Below, piece after piece: positions 8,906 through 18,408 of a stretch of 32,241 bases of DNA. The DNA is taken from positions 1 to 32,241 of the forward strand of contig MU602929.1 in NCBI GenBank assembly GCA_025201865.1, given 5' to 3'. Both the position numbers and the translations under genes were made by a program. The stretch is from Ramicandelaber brevisporus (lineage: Eukaryota; Kickxellomycota; Ramicandelaberales; Ramicandelaberaceae). Each line of letters opens with the position of its first letter. Position 1 is the first letter of the stretch. The notes beneath the pieces are model-generated. The model worked only from the letters and a program-made list of their open reading frames with translations. It was not told the DNA's origin and did no database searches.

Positions 8906-10162
8906 ATGCCACGTATTCAACCAAGCGCCGGTGCTGTCGGCACGCTCAACAAGCTCCTTCAGACCAACGATGCAAAGAACTCTATCTTCTTTGTGAACTT
9001 TTTCGCGAACCACAAGGTCCACTGGCTCTGCTCACTGTACGAGCTCGGCGCGTCAAGCGAGCGCCTTGAAGCCGCATACCAGTTCCGTCTGTTCCGCTTG
9101 GAGCCAGTACGTCCGACCACGATCCCCGAGCACCACATTTTGTTGGATGCGGAAGTGTCCGCGCTCAAGGGTGAATACAGCCATGAGACATATTCAAACG
9201 TACGCGCCAGTATCATTCGCGAGCTCACCACCAAGACGTTTGAAGAAGTGTTTGATGCTCATGTGCCCAAGCTGATTCCGGGATTGCTTGGCGAGGCCAT
9301 CCACCCGCTCATCCACCTGGGCTATGCTTGCGAGTTCAACGATAAGAGCACTTTGGCGCAAGCACTTGCATACTCAGTCATGGGTTACTATCCAACGGGT
9401 GAGCTGGTCGATACGCTTCCAGCATCAGCTACTTCTGCTTCTGCCGAAGGTGGCAAGCGCGCCTTTGAGATCATCGCTGAGGTTGCTGCGAAGGACCGCC
9501 ATGTCATTCCAAAGAAGCCTGGCAGCATCGGCTTCTTTGATGACAACATTGACATGCTGTTCGAGGCGCACGGCGACGAAGTCAAGGCCCTGTTCAGCAA
9601 GTGGGTCCTGCCAGTGGATGCCGCAGGCAACGTCAATGTCGACGCTGCTCTTAAGGAGCTGGCCATTGCCACGGTCTATGCCTACGCTGGTCCCGCGCTC
9701 AATATTACAAACAACCGTCCACAGTTCTTTGTGAGCCATCCTGTCAACGCCATTCAGTCGGCGCGTGCCATTCTGCCACATCTCAAAAACGAGGCCGATA
9801 AGGTTCGTCTTCTCAAGGTGCTCTGGCTTGCCACGCTCGGTGTGTACATGGTTCTCGGCAGCCATGACCGCATCTCATTCGGCAACATTACCGAGTACGT
9901 TCCTCAGCTTAGTCTCCAGGATGCACAAGTCAGCTCTCTTGTCGACAGTGACGATGAAGAGGCACGCTGGGCTCCGATTCTGAAGATTGCGTTGGAGGCC
10001 AACGAAGTGCATGTTGTGAAGACTGTTCGTGCCATGCTGGAGAATGAGCGCGCATGGGGCCGCGACATTCCCGAGTGCAACAACATCTGGTGGCGCACTG
10101 CCCTGCTCACAGCTGACATTGTTGGCATCGATGGTGGCTGGAACATGCTTCCAAGCCCTTAA
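8906..10162 (+). CDS. Questin-oxidase-like protein (DUF4243 family)
   Basis: 418-aa protein. Start chosen at ATG 8906 (MPRIQPSAG); the upstream in-frame extension is low-complexity Ser/Pro encoded by the CT-rich leader. Family features visible are an N-terminal HHILLDAEVSALKGEY region, GEAIHPLIHLGYACEF, an acidic C-terminal third with WAPILKIALEANEVHVVK, and the ending NIWWRTALLTADIVG. Members include fungal Baeyer-Villiger-type questin oxidase of anthraquinone metabolism, but most family members are uncharacterised and no biosynthetic cluster genes lie nearby. A general oxidoreductase role is therefore only an inference. No signal peptide. It converges on the 6PGD gene with 95 bp between stop codons. 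Confidence 0.8.
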   Translation: MPRIQPSAGAVGTLNKLLQTNDAKNSIFFVNFFANHKVHWLCSLYELGASSERLEAAYQFRLFRLEPVRPTTIPEHHILLDAEVSALKGEYSHETYSNVRASIIRELTTKTFEEVFDAHVPKLIPGLLGEAIHPLIHLGYACEFNDKSTLAQALAYSVMGYYPTGELVDTLPASATSASAEGGKRAFEIIAEVAAKDRHVIPKKPGSIGFFDDNIDMLFEAHGDEVKALFSKWVLPVDAAGNVNVDAALKELAIATVYAYAGPALNITNNRPQFFVSHPVNAIQSARAILPHLKNEADKVRLLKVLWLATLGVYMVLGSHDRISFGNITEYVPQLSLQDAQVSSLVDSDDEEARWAPILKIALEANEVHVVKTVRAMLENERAWGRDIPECNNIWWRTALLTADIVGIDGGWNMLPSP

Positions 10163-10257
10163 GCTACATGTCACGCAATTTGGTATCTTTTAAGCCGTTT
10201 ATTAAAAAAAAAACAGATAGTATTCAAAGAAGAAATAGAATAAAAGCCTACTCGTGT

Positions 10258-11745
10258 TCAAGCGAGGTAGGTGGTGGATGTGACATTACCACCCTTGCCA
10301 GTCCAGTTGGTGTGGACCCACTTGCCTGGAGCATCGAGCAGCTCGTAGGTGTGGGCACCAAAGTAGTCGCGCTGTGCCTGGAGAAGGTTGGCTGGCAGGT
10401 TCTTGGTGCGGTAGCCATCGTAGAAGGCGAGAGCGCTGCTCAGGCACGGGGTTGGGATGCCCCACTGCACAGCCTGGGCAACAACGTTGCGCCAGGCCTG
10501 GTGAGCGGTGGCGAGAGCGGCCTGGAAGAACTTGTCAAACAACAGGCTCTGGAGCTCTGGGTCGCGCTCGTACGCCTTGGTGATGTCGCCCAAGAAGGCA
10601 GAGCGGATGATGCAGCCACCGCGCCACATCATGGCGATGGCGCCGTAGTTGAGCTTCCAGCCGTACTCCTTGGCGGCCTCGCGGAAGAGCATGAAGCCCT
10701 GAGCATAGGACACAATCTTGGCGGCGTACATGGCCTTGCCAATGTCAGCAATGAACTTGGCACGACGCTCGGCGGTCCAGGTGCGCTTGACCTCGTCGAT
10801 TGGGTTGGCCTCTGGGCCAGCAAGAATGGTGCTGGCAGTGCCGCGCTCGTCCTTGAGAGCAGAGAGGCAGCGGGCAAACACAGCCTCGGCAATGAGGGTG
10901 ACCGGAGCACCCATGTCCAGAGCCGAAACGGCTGTCCACTTGCCGGTTCCCTTCTGGCCAGCGGTATCGCGGATCTTGTCGACGAGAGCGCTGCCATCGG
11001 TGTCCTTGTAGCGCAAAATGTCGCGGGTAATCTCGATGAGGAACGAGTCCAGTTCGCCCTTGTTCCACTGGTCAAAGGCATCGCCAATCTCGGCGGCTGG
11101 CATGCCAAGACCATCGCGCATCAGCTGGTAAGCCTCGCAAATGATCTGCATGTCACCATACTCGATGCCGTTGTGCACCATCTTGACGTAGTGGCCAGAG
11201 CCGCCCTCGCCCACCCAGTCGCAGCATGGCTCCTGGCTGGCGCCAGCCTTGGCGGAGATGGCCTGGAAAATTGGCTTCAGATGTGGCCAGGCCTCAACAG
11301 CGCCACCCGGCATGATTGATGGGCCGAAGCGAGCGCCTTCCTCGCCACCAGACACACCGGCGCCAACAAAGAGCAGTCCCTTGGCAGAGAGCTCGGCGGC
11401 ACGGCGGTTCGAGTCTGGGAAGTGGGAGTTGCCACCATCAATGATGATGTCGCCGGCCTCCAGATGTGGCACGAGCTGGGCGATAAAGTCGTCAACGGCG
11501 CTACCGGCCTTGACAAGGAGCATAACCTTGCGCGGGCGCTTGAGCTTGGCGCACAGCTCGGCAATGGAGCGAGCACCAACAATCTTGGTTCCCTTGGCCT
11601 CGTTCTCCAGGAACGCGTCAACCTTCGACACGGTGCGGTTGTACGCGCAAACCACAAAGTCGTGGTCGTTCATGTTGAGGATGAGGTTCTGGCCCATAAC
11701 GGCCAGGCCGATGAGGCCAAAGTCAGCAACAGCTTCCACGGACAT
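10258..11745 (-). CDS. GND1: 6-phosphogluconate dehydrogenase, decarboxylating
   Basis: NADP+-dependent oxidative decarboxylation of 6-phosphogluconate to ribulose 5-phosphate in the cytosolic pentose phosphate pathway. 495 aa, full length for the family. N-terminal Rossmann motif GLIGLAVMGQNL (10-21), NRT (36-38), substrate-binding GVSGGEEGARFGPSIMPGG (~130-148), and the catalytic stretch GHYVKMVHNGIEYGD with Lys188 and Glu195. The C-terminal helical domain contains SRDYFGAH-like RDYFGAHTYE. Uninterrupted reading frame, strong C-ending codon bias typical of a highly expressed gene. A TATA-like element lies about 255 bp upstream. The start ATG is in family-typical position, a few residues before the Rossmann strand. 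Confidence 0.97.
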   Translation of the reverse strand: MSVEAVADFGLIGLAVMGQNLILNMNDHDFVVCAYNRTVSKVDAFLENEAKGTKIVGARSIAELCAKLKRPRKVMLLVKAGSAVDDFIAQLVPHLEAGDIIIDGGNSHFPDSNRRAAELSAKGLLFVGAGVSGGEEGARFGPSIMPGGAVEAWPHLKPIFQAISAKAGASQEPCCDWVGEGGSGHYVKMVHNGIEYGDMQIICEAYQLMRDGLGMPAAEIGDAFDQWNKGELDSFLIEITRDILRYKDTDGSALVDKIRDTAGQKGTGKWTAVSALDMGAPVTLIAEAVFARCLSALKDERGTASTILAGPEANPIDEVKRTWTAERRAKFIADIGKAMYAAKIVSYAQGFMLFREAAKEYGWKLNYGAIAMMWRGGCIIRSAFLGDITKAYERDPELQSLLFDKFFQAALATAHQAWRNVVAQAVQWGIPTPCLSSALAFYDGYRTKNLPANLLQAQRDYFGAHTYELLDAPGKWVHTNWTGKGGNVTSTTYLA

Positions 11746-11997
11746 GTTGTGTATCTTTTGTTGAATGGGGGTGTGTGTAGCGGTGGTGATAGTGGTGGTA
11801 GTGGTGATAGTTGTTGCTGTAGTGGTTGTAATGAAGCGGTGTAGCGAGCGTGCAGAAGCGTGCGCGTGGCGTGATAGAGATCAACAGCGGATGAGATAAA
11901 GCTGTCAGGAAAAAAAAGTTCGTTGAAGGAGGCAGATGAACGTGGTGCGCGTGTGCTGTCCGGCCCAAGCCGCGCGCTGAACTTGAACAGCGGCCAT

Positions 11998-12005
11998 TAT
12001 ATATA
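11998..12005 (-). promoter_or_regulatory. TATA-like element, probably for the 6PGD gene
   Basis: TATATATA reads on either strand, followed on the minus strand by ATGG. It is 253 bp upstream of the 6PGD ATG and about 330 bp from the RRN6-like ATG. The strong codon bias of 6PGD makes it the likelier user. Motif evidence only. Confidence 0.35.
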
Positions 12006-12262
12006 CACATCAGTCACTCGTCCCCCTTTTCTGAGAATCGATTTCTAATCAGGCAGGATAAGGTGTTGTCCGGTTGCCTGTGAGTTTACAACACGCGAGC
12101 TGATACCGAATGGCGACCGAGCCCACTGACGGCAGTCTGCTCGGCAACGAGACATCCGTCCACATGGCTCAGCTCGTGCTCTAGAGCTTGAATTCAACGT
12201 AATGCCGACTCAAGGCTTGCTTGCTTGCCTTTATTCCTCTTTTTAAAAGGGAAAGAAAAAAG

Positions 12263-12304
12263 CACATAAACACATAAACACATACACGCATAAACACATA
12301 AACA
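12263..12304. repeat. ACATAA/CACATAAA microsatellite
   Basis: Four imperfect copies of an ~10-bp unit (acacataaac) lie about 35 bp upstream of the RRN6-like start codon, on the leader side. A simple-sequence expansion with no inferred function. Confidence 0.7.
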
Positions 12305-12336
12305 GTGGCAGCAGCAGCGACAGTGGCACTGGGTAG

Positions 12337-15300
12337 ATGCTGAATCAACAACGAGCGCCGTTTGCGCGATTTGTCTGGCCCAGATCAGCCGGCGCAGATT
12401 CAACAGCAACAGTCATAGAGGCAGGCAATATTGGGTTTGTTTCTCTCGGCTTTGATGCTGATCACGAACAACAACAACAGCAACAACAACAGCAGCATCA
12501 ACAGCAACAGCATCAAAGACTGACGCAGAGTTCTCGGCGTCAAACGCGCACATCAACAACGAATACGAATGTTCTCGATGTGAATGATGCACGCTTTGAC
12601 ATGGTGAGTCCCAATGTGCAAGATATGCTGTTGGCGGGCTGCGAAGATAGCACGGGCACATTATCACAGCAGCAGTATCGTTCTTCATCGCTGCTGAGAA
12701 ACTGTGCTGGATGGACAGCGCCACATCGATTGAGACAGCCTAGTTATCTACAATCGCAATCGCAAGATAAGAGTGATTATCCATCGTTTTTGATAGATAA
12801 CGATCCATATGCAGCATTTTGGCGGAGACAGACAAAGCGTGACAGAAGACAAGACAGACACATCACGAACTTTATTCACGACAATCCATCAGCCCATGTA
12901 CCGATATCTTTACTAAGAGAGATGCTGCACGATGACTTGGATGTTGAAGAAATGAGATCGCAGCATGACTGGATGCAGGGCAATGTACTTGGTAGCTGGA
13001 GTGGCATTATTGATGAGCATGTCGATAACAGTACGCTACAAGCACTGGTGCATCCAGATGGCGATAACTTTGATCGATTGGCAGTAACTTTTCATGAACA
13101 ACAGCGACCTCAGTCTGCGAGCGAGAATGATGGAGATGGAAATAGAGACGGAGATAAAGATGACAATAGTGACGAAGATGAGGATGAGAATGAGGATGAG
13201 GATGAAGAAGAAACTGAAAATGAAGATGAGTTGGATATTAATACATATCGAAAGTCAAGAGCAACCGCAGCTCATAGCCACCGTAGCAAAAATGGAAACA
13301 GTGGAAACAGTGGAAGCAATGGAAACGACTCACATCACTCTGATCAACAGCCTAGCAAAATATGGAGCAACTATAGGGCATCAATGAAATTTGCAACACC
13401 AATTCGCGAGATTGCTATGAAATCTGAAGCTGATAAAACAGTGTCCAATAAGATAAATGCTGCAGTCCGCACCCATTCTGGAGTAACATTTGTGTCACTT
13501 GGAGTTGATTATCGTAAAAGAGCCGATGGCTATATATGTAGATATGGTCCTCATTATCTATTTGCATCAGAAAAGACCGTTGTTCATTTACCTTCTCCAG
13601 TAAACACTCTGTCTGGAATAACATGGAACAATGGTGCATTCTGTGATGAAATGGCATTGTGTGACTCATCGGACACTGTTACACTGTGGGATGTAAAAGC
13701 CAATAAATCAATCCAGCACAGTCTTGGTTTACCGTTCTTGCCTGAACAATTGTTGAGTAGTAATCATAGCGGCAATAATGAGTACAATGTGTATGATACT
13801 CTTTCACTCTCTAGACTAACAAAATACTCTCAGCAATTGCCTAGTGGTGGATTAGGATGGCTTCGAGCTGAATTCTGTGCTGCGTCTCCTCGTTTACTAT
13901 GGGCACACTCGCCATATGATGTGAAATTGTTTGATTTGCGATCACCTCAGCACACTGGTAGTGGAACCGGCTTCCGTTCTGCAGTATTTGCCGATGATCA
14001 CTCTCTGAGACCAGGCATATTTAATAACTGGGGATATGGTCTAACCGTTCACCCCAATCATGTTTATTCAATCAAACAGAGCTCAACTCATTCAATGCAC
14101 TTGGCTGTTGCCACTTCAAATAATCTCACAATTGTTGACGCTCGCTTCCCACAGAGACCACTCTTACAGTGGGAGCTGTCAAAGGGATTGCATATGGAGC
14201 CATCCAGTGCTTTGCTCACCCTCCCAGCATCAACTAGCTCTCCCAGATTGCACCATGAGCCAAGCATAGTCTCTGTACATTCAAAGTCTGCCTGTGTGTC
14301 AGCATTTGGATATGGAACAACAACAACAGCAACAACAACAACTCGATCGAGCGCAAACGCAAACCAGCCTTCTCCAGTGTACTTGTCAACAATGGCACCA
14401 ATGATGAGTCCATCTGTTCACAGCCATCCATCTCATCTGCTTCGATCTATGCTGTCGGTCTATCCAAGTTCATTAGCAGACAATGACTTTAGATTGCGAA
14501 ATCACATTACAGGCGCATACATTGGCTCCTACATCCCGCCTTCGATGGTTGGTGCTACAATTTTACGTCATGACAACAGCAGCCCAGCAGGAGATGATCT
14601 CAAAATGTACAGTCTACTCTCGGATGGATCAATATTCGAACAAACGCTGTCATCATCGTCAAATGAATCTGAACACTTAGGGCAATCAAGGCGTTCAGAA
14701 CAGTCTACAGCAGATGCTTGCCACAGACCATCTCCGGCACCAGAGTCAGTTGGAAAGAGTGAACTTGAGTTAATATTGAGTGAATACACGTCAGATTCGC
14801 CTTCTTTTGATAGCAGATTCCCATACTGGAAGCCAGACTGTCCCTCAAATCCAGTCCGCATTGATGTGGGTGTATACTCTGAATATTTACTCGAGACATT
14901 AGTTGATATTATATTACATAACAACGATATAACACCATCAAGTGGCCATTCTAATCAAGATGAGAGTCTGACAAATCGTGTTAATGAAATAATGGATATA
15001 TATTCAAAATTGACCAAGAATAATTCTGAAATAACCACATTCGAACTGTACAGTAAACGACGTGATATATATGGCCATTCCACGAAACGACAAGTTGCAG
15101 ATATGAACATTAATAACAAAGATGCATTGCAGCCGCGCTTAATCACACTGTCGACTCTATCAAAGAATAATCTGTCATTTGGCACTCTTTCTAAAAATAG
15201 GGATTTGAAGGAATCTCTTGGTCAGTATTTCACGTCAATTTACCCATTAACAAAATGGACATCAGATGACTACAGTAAACAGTCGCGCCTCTTCAACACG

Positions 15301-16581
15301 CACTCTGATAAACTGCTTGACATCGATGGTGTTCTTGATGCTATGGTCAATGATCTGATGTTGGCTAGCATCAAACCACTGCCTGTAAGAACGGCGCCAA
15401 CAATTGCGACTGTTGCCGATGCTGGCACTGATGTCAGCGATACAGAGTCAATCTTGTTGTCAGCATCCACTACCCCTACGAGAGCATCACGTCGCTCATA
15501 TCCATCATCTGCCGCATCCACAGATGTCGACTCCGATTGGTCCGTTCAATCTCGCTCTTCTTCTAAACGCCGCAGCTCATCTAAACAAAGACTATCAGTC
15601 ACCGAGTCTCATGATGCAGGCGATGTTTCAGGGATAGAAACACCGCGGTCTACATCAGCAGCAAGCGAGGCATTCAGCAGTGGCCAAGTGGAATCATTGT
15701 TAAAGTCTGCCTCGTCTATCCTGGCCGGTAATAGTAGAGGCAGCGAACGCAAGAGTCGCCGGAAGGTTGAACGTGTTAGGCCGACTGGGTTTCAGTTTGT
15801 GTATTTGCGTGGTGCTGGCTGTTCATCCACATCAATATCTGGACTCTGTGGACAGCTCTTACTTGGATGGGAGGAAAATAAGGAAACAATCCCAGCTGAT
15901 GCTGCCAACCAGGAAATCGCTGCGCTGGCAGAGTCTGCTGAACCCGATGGTCTCGATTCTACTTCAATTGCTGGCCTGGAGCTGGTGAGTGATCATCTGC
16001 CTAGCGGTGCACGCACTCCATCGGCCATGTCAGCTAGATCAATGGCGAATAAGGCTGCTGCCGGCCGAGCGACCGAGACAGCACTGGAGCGGTCGGCACG
16101 AAGAACAATGAGAAAACAAATGCAGCAACAGCGTCATTTGGAACAACTTAGCCAGCTGTCTCAGCAGGTTCCGATCCCAGCCATCAGCAGTCAATCATTC
16201 TCACAATCTCAGCAATCCAGCTTGGATTTCTTTGATTCTGCATCTCAACCAAAATTGTCACTGCCTACCAGACAGCCTGCCACAACTCCATTCAAGGCAT
16301 CCGCTGTACATGCATCCCGCAAGTCAAGCCAGCCTGGATTCGGCCCACCTTCGACTTCATTGTCGCAGCCTACAAAATCTACACCCAAAACACCCGCCAC
16401 ACGCGATGTATTGGACTCATCTCAAGATACATCACCTCCAGCACCAATGCCATTCTCGCAGCCTCTGCTCTCAGCATTTGCTGCCACACCTCGGTCACAG
16501 TTGGGCAATGCCCCTACAATGTCACAGCAATCAGCGGTTAAGCCAGCCAAGAAGAAAGCGCGTGTCAGCGGATTCAGATAG
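12337..16581 (+). CDS. RNA polymerase I core-factor subunit, RRN6/TAF1C-like
   Basis: 1414-aa protein, probably a subunit of the Pol I core promoter factor acting at rDNA in the nucleolus. After a CAA/CAG-encoded poly-Gln tract (12464-12518) comes a segment ending LGSWSGIIDEH with ALVHPDGDNFDRLAV, like the family's 'LxxL...P.G..LN.L' motif. An acidic run (~13120-13235) precedes a degenerate beta-propeller (~13480-14180) with SGITWNNGAF, VTLWDVKANK, LLWAHSPYDVKLFDLR and LAVATSNNLTIVDARFPQRP. The rest is Ser/Gln/Pro-rich, and the extreme C-terminus KKKARVSGF matches the basic 'KKxRxxGF' ending typical of RRN6/TAF1C. The sequence is divergent, so the call rests on motif order rather than strong identity. 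An alternative is an unrelated WD-like scaffold. No intron needed. Next gene is 166 bp downstream on the same strand. Confidence 0.65.
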   Translation: MLNQQRAPFARFVWPRSAGADSTATVIEAGNIGFVSLGFDADHEQQQQQQQQQHQQQQHQRLTQSSRRQTRTSTTNTNVLDVNDARFDMVSPNVQDMLLAGCEDSTGTLSQQQYRSSSLLRNCAGWTAPHRLRQPSYLQSQSQDKSDYPSFLIDNDPYAAFWRRQTKRDRRQDRHITNFIHDNPSAHVPISLLREMLHDDLDVEEMRSQHDWMQGNVLGSWSGIIDEHVDNSTLQALVHPDGDNFDRLAVTFHEQQRPQSASENDGDGNRDGDKDDNSDEDEDENEDEDEEETENEDELDINTYRKSRATAAHSHRSKNGNSGNSGSNGNDSHHSDQQPSKIWSNYRASMKFATPIREIAMKSEADKTVSNKINAAVRTHSGVTFVSLGVDYRKRADGYICRYGPHYLFASEKTVVHLPSPVNTLSGITWNNGAFCDEMALCDSSDTVTLWDVKANKSIQHSLGLPFLPEQLLSSNHSGNNEYNVYDTLSLSRLTKYSQQLPSGGLGWLRAEFCAASPRLLWAHSPYDVKLFDLRSPQHTGSGTGFRSAVFADDHSLRPGIFNNWGYGLTVHPNHVYSIKQSSTHSMHLAVATSNNLTIVDARFPQRPLLQWELSKGLHMEPSSALLTLPASTSSPRLHHEPSIVSVHSKSACVSAFGYGTTTTATTTTRSSANANQPSPVYLSTMAPMMSPSVHSHPSHLLRSMLSVYPSSLADNDFRLRNHITGAYIGSYIPPSMVGATILRHDNSSPAGDDLKMYSLLSDGSIFEQTLSSSSNESEHLGQSRRSEQSTADACHRPSPAPESVGKSELELILSEYTSDSPSFDSRFPYWKPDCPSNPVRIDVGVYSEYLLETLVDIILHNNDITPSSGHSNQDESLTNRVNEIMDIYSKLTKNNSEITTFELYSKRRDIYGHSTKRQVADMNINNKDALQPRLITLSTLSKNNLSFGTLSKNRDLKESLGQYFTSIYPLTKWTSDDYSKQSRLFNTHSDKLLDIDGVLDAMVNDLMLASIKPLPVRTAPTIATVADAGTDVSDTESILLSASTTPTRASRRSYPSSAASTDVDSDWSVQSRSSSKRRSSSKQRLSVTESHDAGDVSGIETPRSTSAASEAFSSGQVESLLKSASSILAGNSRGSERKSRRKVERVRPTGFQFVYLRGAGCSSTSISGLCGQLLLGWEENKETIPADAANQEIAALAESAEPDGLDSTSIAGLELVSDHLPSGARTPSAMSARSMANKAAAGRATETALERSARRTMRKQMQQQRHLEQLSQLSQQVPIPAISSQSFSQSQQSSLDFFDSASQPKLSLPTRQPATTPFKASAVHASRKSSQPGFGPPSTSLSQPTKSTPKTPATRDVLDSSQDTSPPAPMPFSQPLLSAFAATPRSQLGNAPTMSQQSAVKPAKKKARVSGFR

Positions 16582-16673
16582 CAACTGCAAACTCTCTCTC
16601 TCTCTCTCCACTCACCCACGTGTGGCAGGGTCGGCATCGATTCCGTTCTAATTTCCGGTTCAAGTTTGTTAAC

Positions 16674-16693
16674 TTTTTTTTTTAAAAAAAAAA
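16674..16693. repeat. T10A10 palindromic homopolymer tract
   Basis: Ten T followed directly by ten A lies in the 166-bp gap between the RRN6-like and carrier genes, 55 bp before the carrier ATG. Such rigid tracts often exclude nucleosomes at fungal promoters. The assignment is an inference. Confidence 0.6.
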
Positions 16694-16747
16694 CAACAAC
16701 AGCAACGACAGTGCACTCTCTATACTAACTCCTTTCTGACTGAGTAG

Positions 16748-18367
16748 ATGGGACGAGATCAGCCACAAGAGACAGCGAGTGTCTCTACAGCTGGAGATGC
16801 AGAACCAGCGGTAGATTGCCAACAGCGGCCACAGATCAGAGTGACTGGACAGAGTGTGTTGGATGCATCGAACTGGAAGCATGTGTTGTTAGCGAACACA
16901 ACACCAATTGCAGCATCGTCAGCAGCAGTGGCAGGAGTGCTTGCCGGATTCCCGTTTGACTCCATAAAGACTAGAATGCAGACTCACCACTATGATTCAA
17001 TTATAGACTGTGTTCGTAAAACATATGCATCAGAAGGACTGTCTGGCTACTTCAGAGGAATCATCCCTCCCTTGATCACTGTTTCAATCATAAAGAGCTT
17101 TGCATTCTCAGTGTATGAAGGCACAAAGCTACATCTCAAACACACCTTCCCTGCTGCGCAAAGTGATGCCAAATCAAGAAAATGGCAATTGGATCTATCC
17201 GGAAATTCAATCGCATCAAACACACTGCTATGCACACTATCTGGGGCCACCAGCGGTGCATTTGTGGCTGTGTTCAGCTGTCCGTTGGAATTGGTTAAAG
17301 TGCAGCGGCAACTTGCATTGGTTATAGCAAATCAACAAATGCAGAAGTATCAACATCTAGTTCAGCAACAGCATTTGGCTGAAAAGGCATCCAGGGGATC
17401 TCCTCAGCACAGACACGCCGCCATCCACAACCACTTTATCAATGACTGGCAAAGAATGACCACTCCTTCTGGAAACACTCTAAGAGGTGCAGCGTTTGGC
17501 GACGCCGTAAAAGAGTTGAGCAAGGCTACAACTGCATACGCGATGGGCAGTAGAGTTCCAAGTGCATCAACAAATATTAATGGAGTTAATGGAAATAACA
17601 ACAATAACAACAATAACAATGTTGGTAGTAATAGTACTAATGGTAATAATGGTGCGAATCATGCTAAATCAACATCGCACACCCAGAGCCAACATTCTCA
17701 CTCTCACTCTCACTCTCATTCGCAACAGAGCAACCAACGGCAGCAGCAACATCAGCAGCACTCTCATCAGCATCACTCTCACCAACATCAAAATCAACAT
17801 CAACATCAACACTCACACTCGCATTCACATTCACATTCACATGGTCAGCAACAGCAGCTACTCGAAGACATCAAACGGAGGAAAATGATCGCAAGGAGTA
17901 GCTGGCTAAGTGCTCGGGAAGTGCTACGTGCAAAAGGAATCATGGGATTGTACTCTGGATTTTCATGCCACTTTGCGCGAGACACTTTGGGCACTGCAGT
18001 CTATTTTGGAACATATGAGTTTGTCAAACGATCCATCGCAACTCGTAGTGAAGGCGACGGTTCGCAGCTATACAAGACTGGTCCAATGGTGCACTTCCTC
18101 GCTGGTGGAATGTGCGGCGTCATTTCCTGGTTAATCATCTTCCCGACAGACCTGGTCAAGTCTATTCTGCAGAAGGATGTGCTCAGTCCAAATCCAGGCT
18201 ATCGCGGTGTAATAGACTGTGTACGAAGAGTGTATGCAACCAACGGACTCCGCGGCATGTATCGCGGCATCAGCGTGACACTCATTCGTGCTTTCCCTCT
18301 CCACTCGCTTAACTTTGTAGTTTACGAAGGCGTACGTGACTACATTTCTAAAATTGCGTCTAATTAA
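16748..18367 (+). CDS. Mitochondrial carrier family (SLC25) protein with long Asn/His-rich insert
   Basis: 539-aa inner-membrane metabolite carrier; the family is normally ~300 aa. Three Solcar repeats are visible by their signatures: PFDSIKTRMQ (~68-77), PLELVKVQRQ (~179-188) and PTDLVKSILQ (~466-475). Around these are GLSGYFRGIIPPLI, GIMGLYSGFSCHFARDTLG and GLRGMYRGISVTLIRAFP. The extra length lies in the matrix loop of repeat 2 (~190-385): a poly-Asn run (~281-300), then His/Ser and His/Gln blocks (17694-17843). Solcar repeats on both sides are intact, so the insert is probably tolerated or functional. Substrate cannot be assigned; the pattern suggests an amino-acid/carnitine-like or orphan carrier. 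Converges on the ALDH gene with only 41 bp between stops. Confidence 0.9.
   Translation: MGRDQPQETASVSTAGDAEPAVDCQQRPQIRVTGQSVLDASNWKHVLLANTTPIAASSAAVAGVLAGFPFDSIKTRMQTHHYDSIIDCVRKTYASEGLSGYFRGIIPPLITVSIIKSFAFSVYEGTKLHLKHTFPAAQSDAKSRKWQLDLSGNSIASNTLLCTLSGATSGAFVAVFSCPLELVKVQRQLALVIANQQMQKYQHLVQQQHLAEKASRGSPQHRHAAIHNHFINDWQRMTTPSGNTLRGAAFGDAVKELSKATTAYAMGSRVPSASTNINGVNGNNNNNNNNNVGSNSTNGNNGANHAKSTSHTQSQHSHSHSHSHSQQSNQRQQQHQQHSHQHHSHQHQNQHQHQHSHSHSHSHSHGQQQQLLEDIKRRKMIARSSWLSAREVLRAKGIMGLYSGFSCHFARDTLGTAVYFGTYEFVKRSIATRSEGDGSQLYKTGPMVHFLAGGMCGVISWLIIFPTDLVKSILQKDVLSPNPGYRGVIDCVRRVYATNGLRGMYRGISVTLIRAFPLHSLNFVVYEGVRDYISKIASN
17694..17843 (+). repeat. CACTCT/CATCAA microsatellites encoding His/Ser/Gln blocks
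   Basis: Tandem CACTCT (17697-17730) and CACTCACATTCA-like units (17809-17842) flank CAA/CAT/CAG mixtures. They encode the His-rich insert of the mitochondrial carrier. About 24 histidines fall within some 50 residues. Confidence 0.8.
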
Positions 18368-18408
18368 CTATAGCTTTAGAAACTACTTTAAGAATAGTCA
18401 ATTCACAT

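Larger units (their letters stand above)
11746..12336. promoter_or_regulatory. Divergent intergenic region, 6PGD (-) / RRN6-like (+)
   Basis: 591 bp with no credible gene. Contents are a GGT/AGT-rich repeat tract at about 11766-11830, and on the minus strand a pyrimidine run ending CCTGACAG near 11900-11920, a plausible 3' splice site for a 5'-UTR intron of the 6PGD gene. TATATATA lies at 11998-12005. The right half holds an ACATAA-type microsatellite just before the RRN6-like start codon. Confidence 0.45.

Noticed and set aside
10168-11319. 383-codon open frame antisense to 6PGD
   Set aside because: It mirrors the highly biased 6PGD gene and has no family features. The 6PGD frame is complete.
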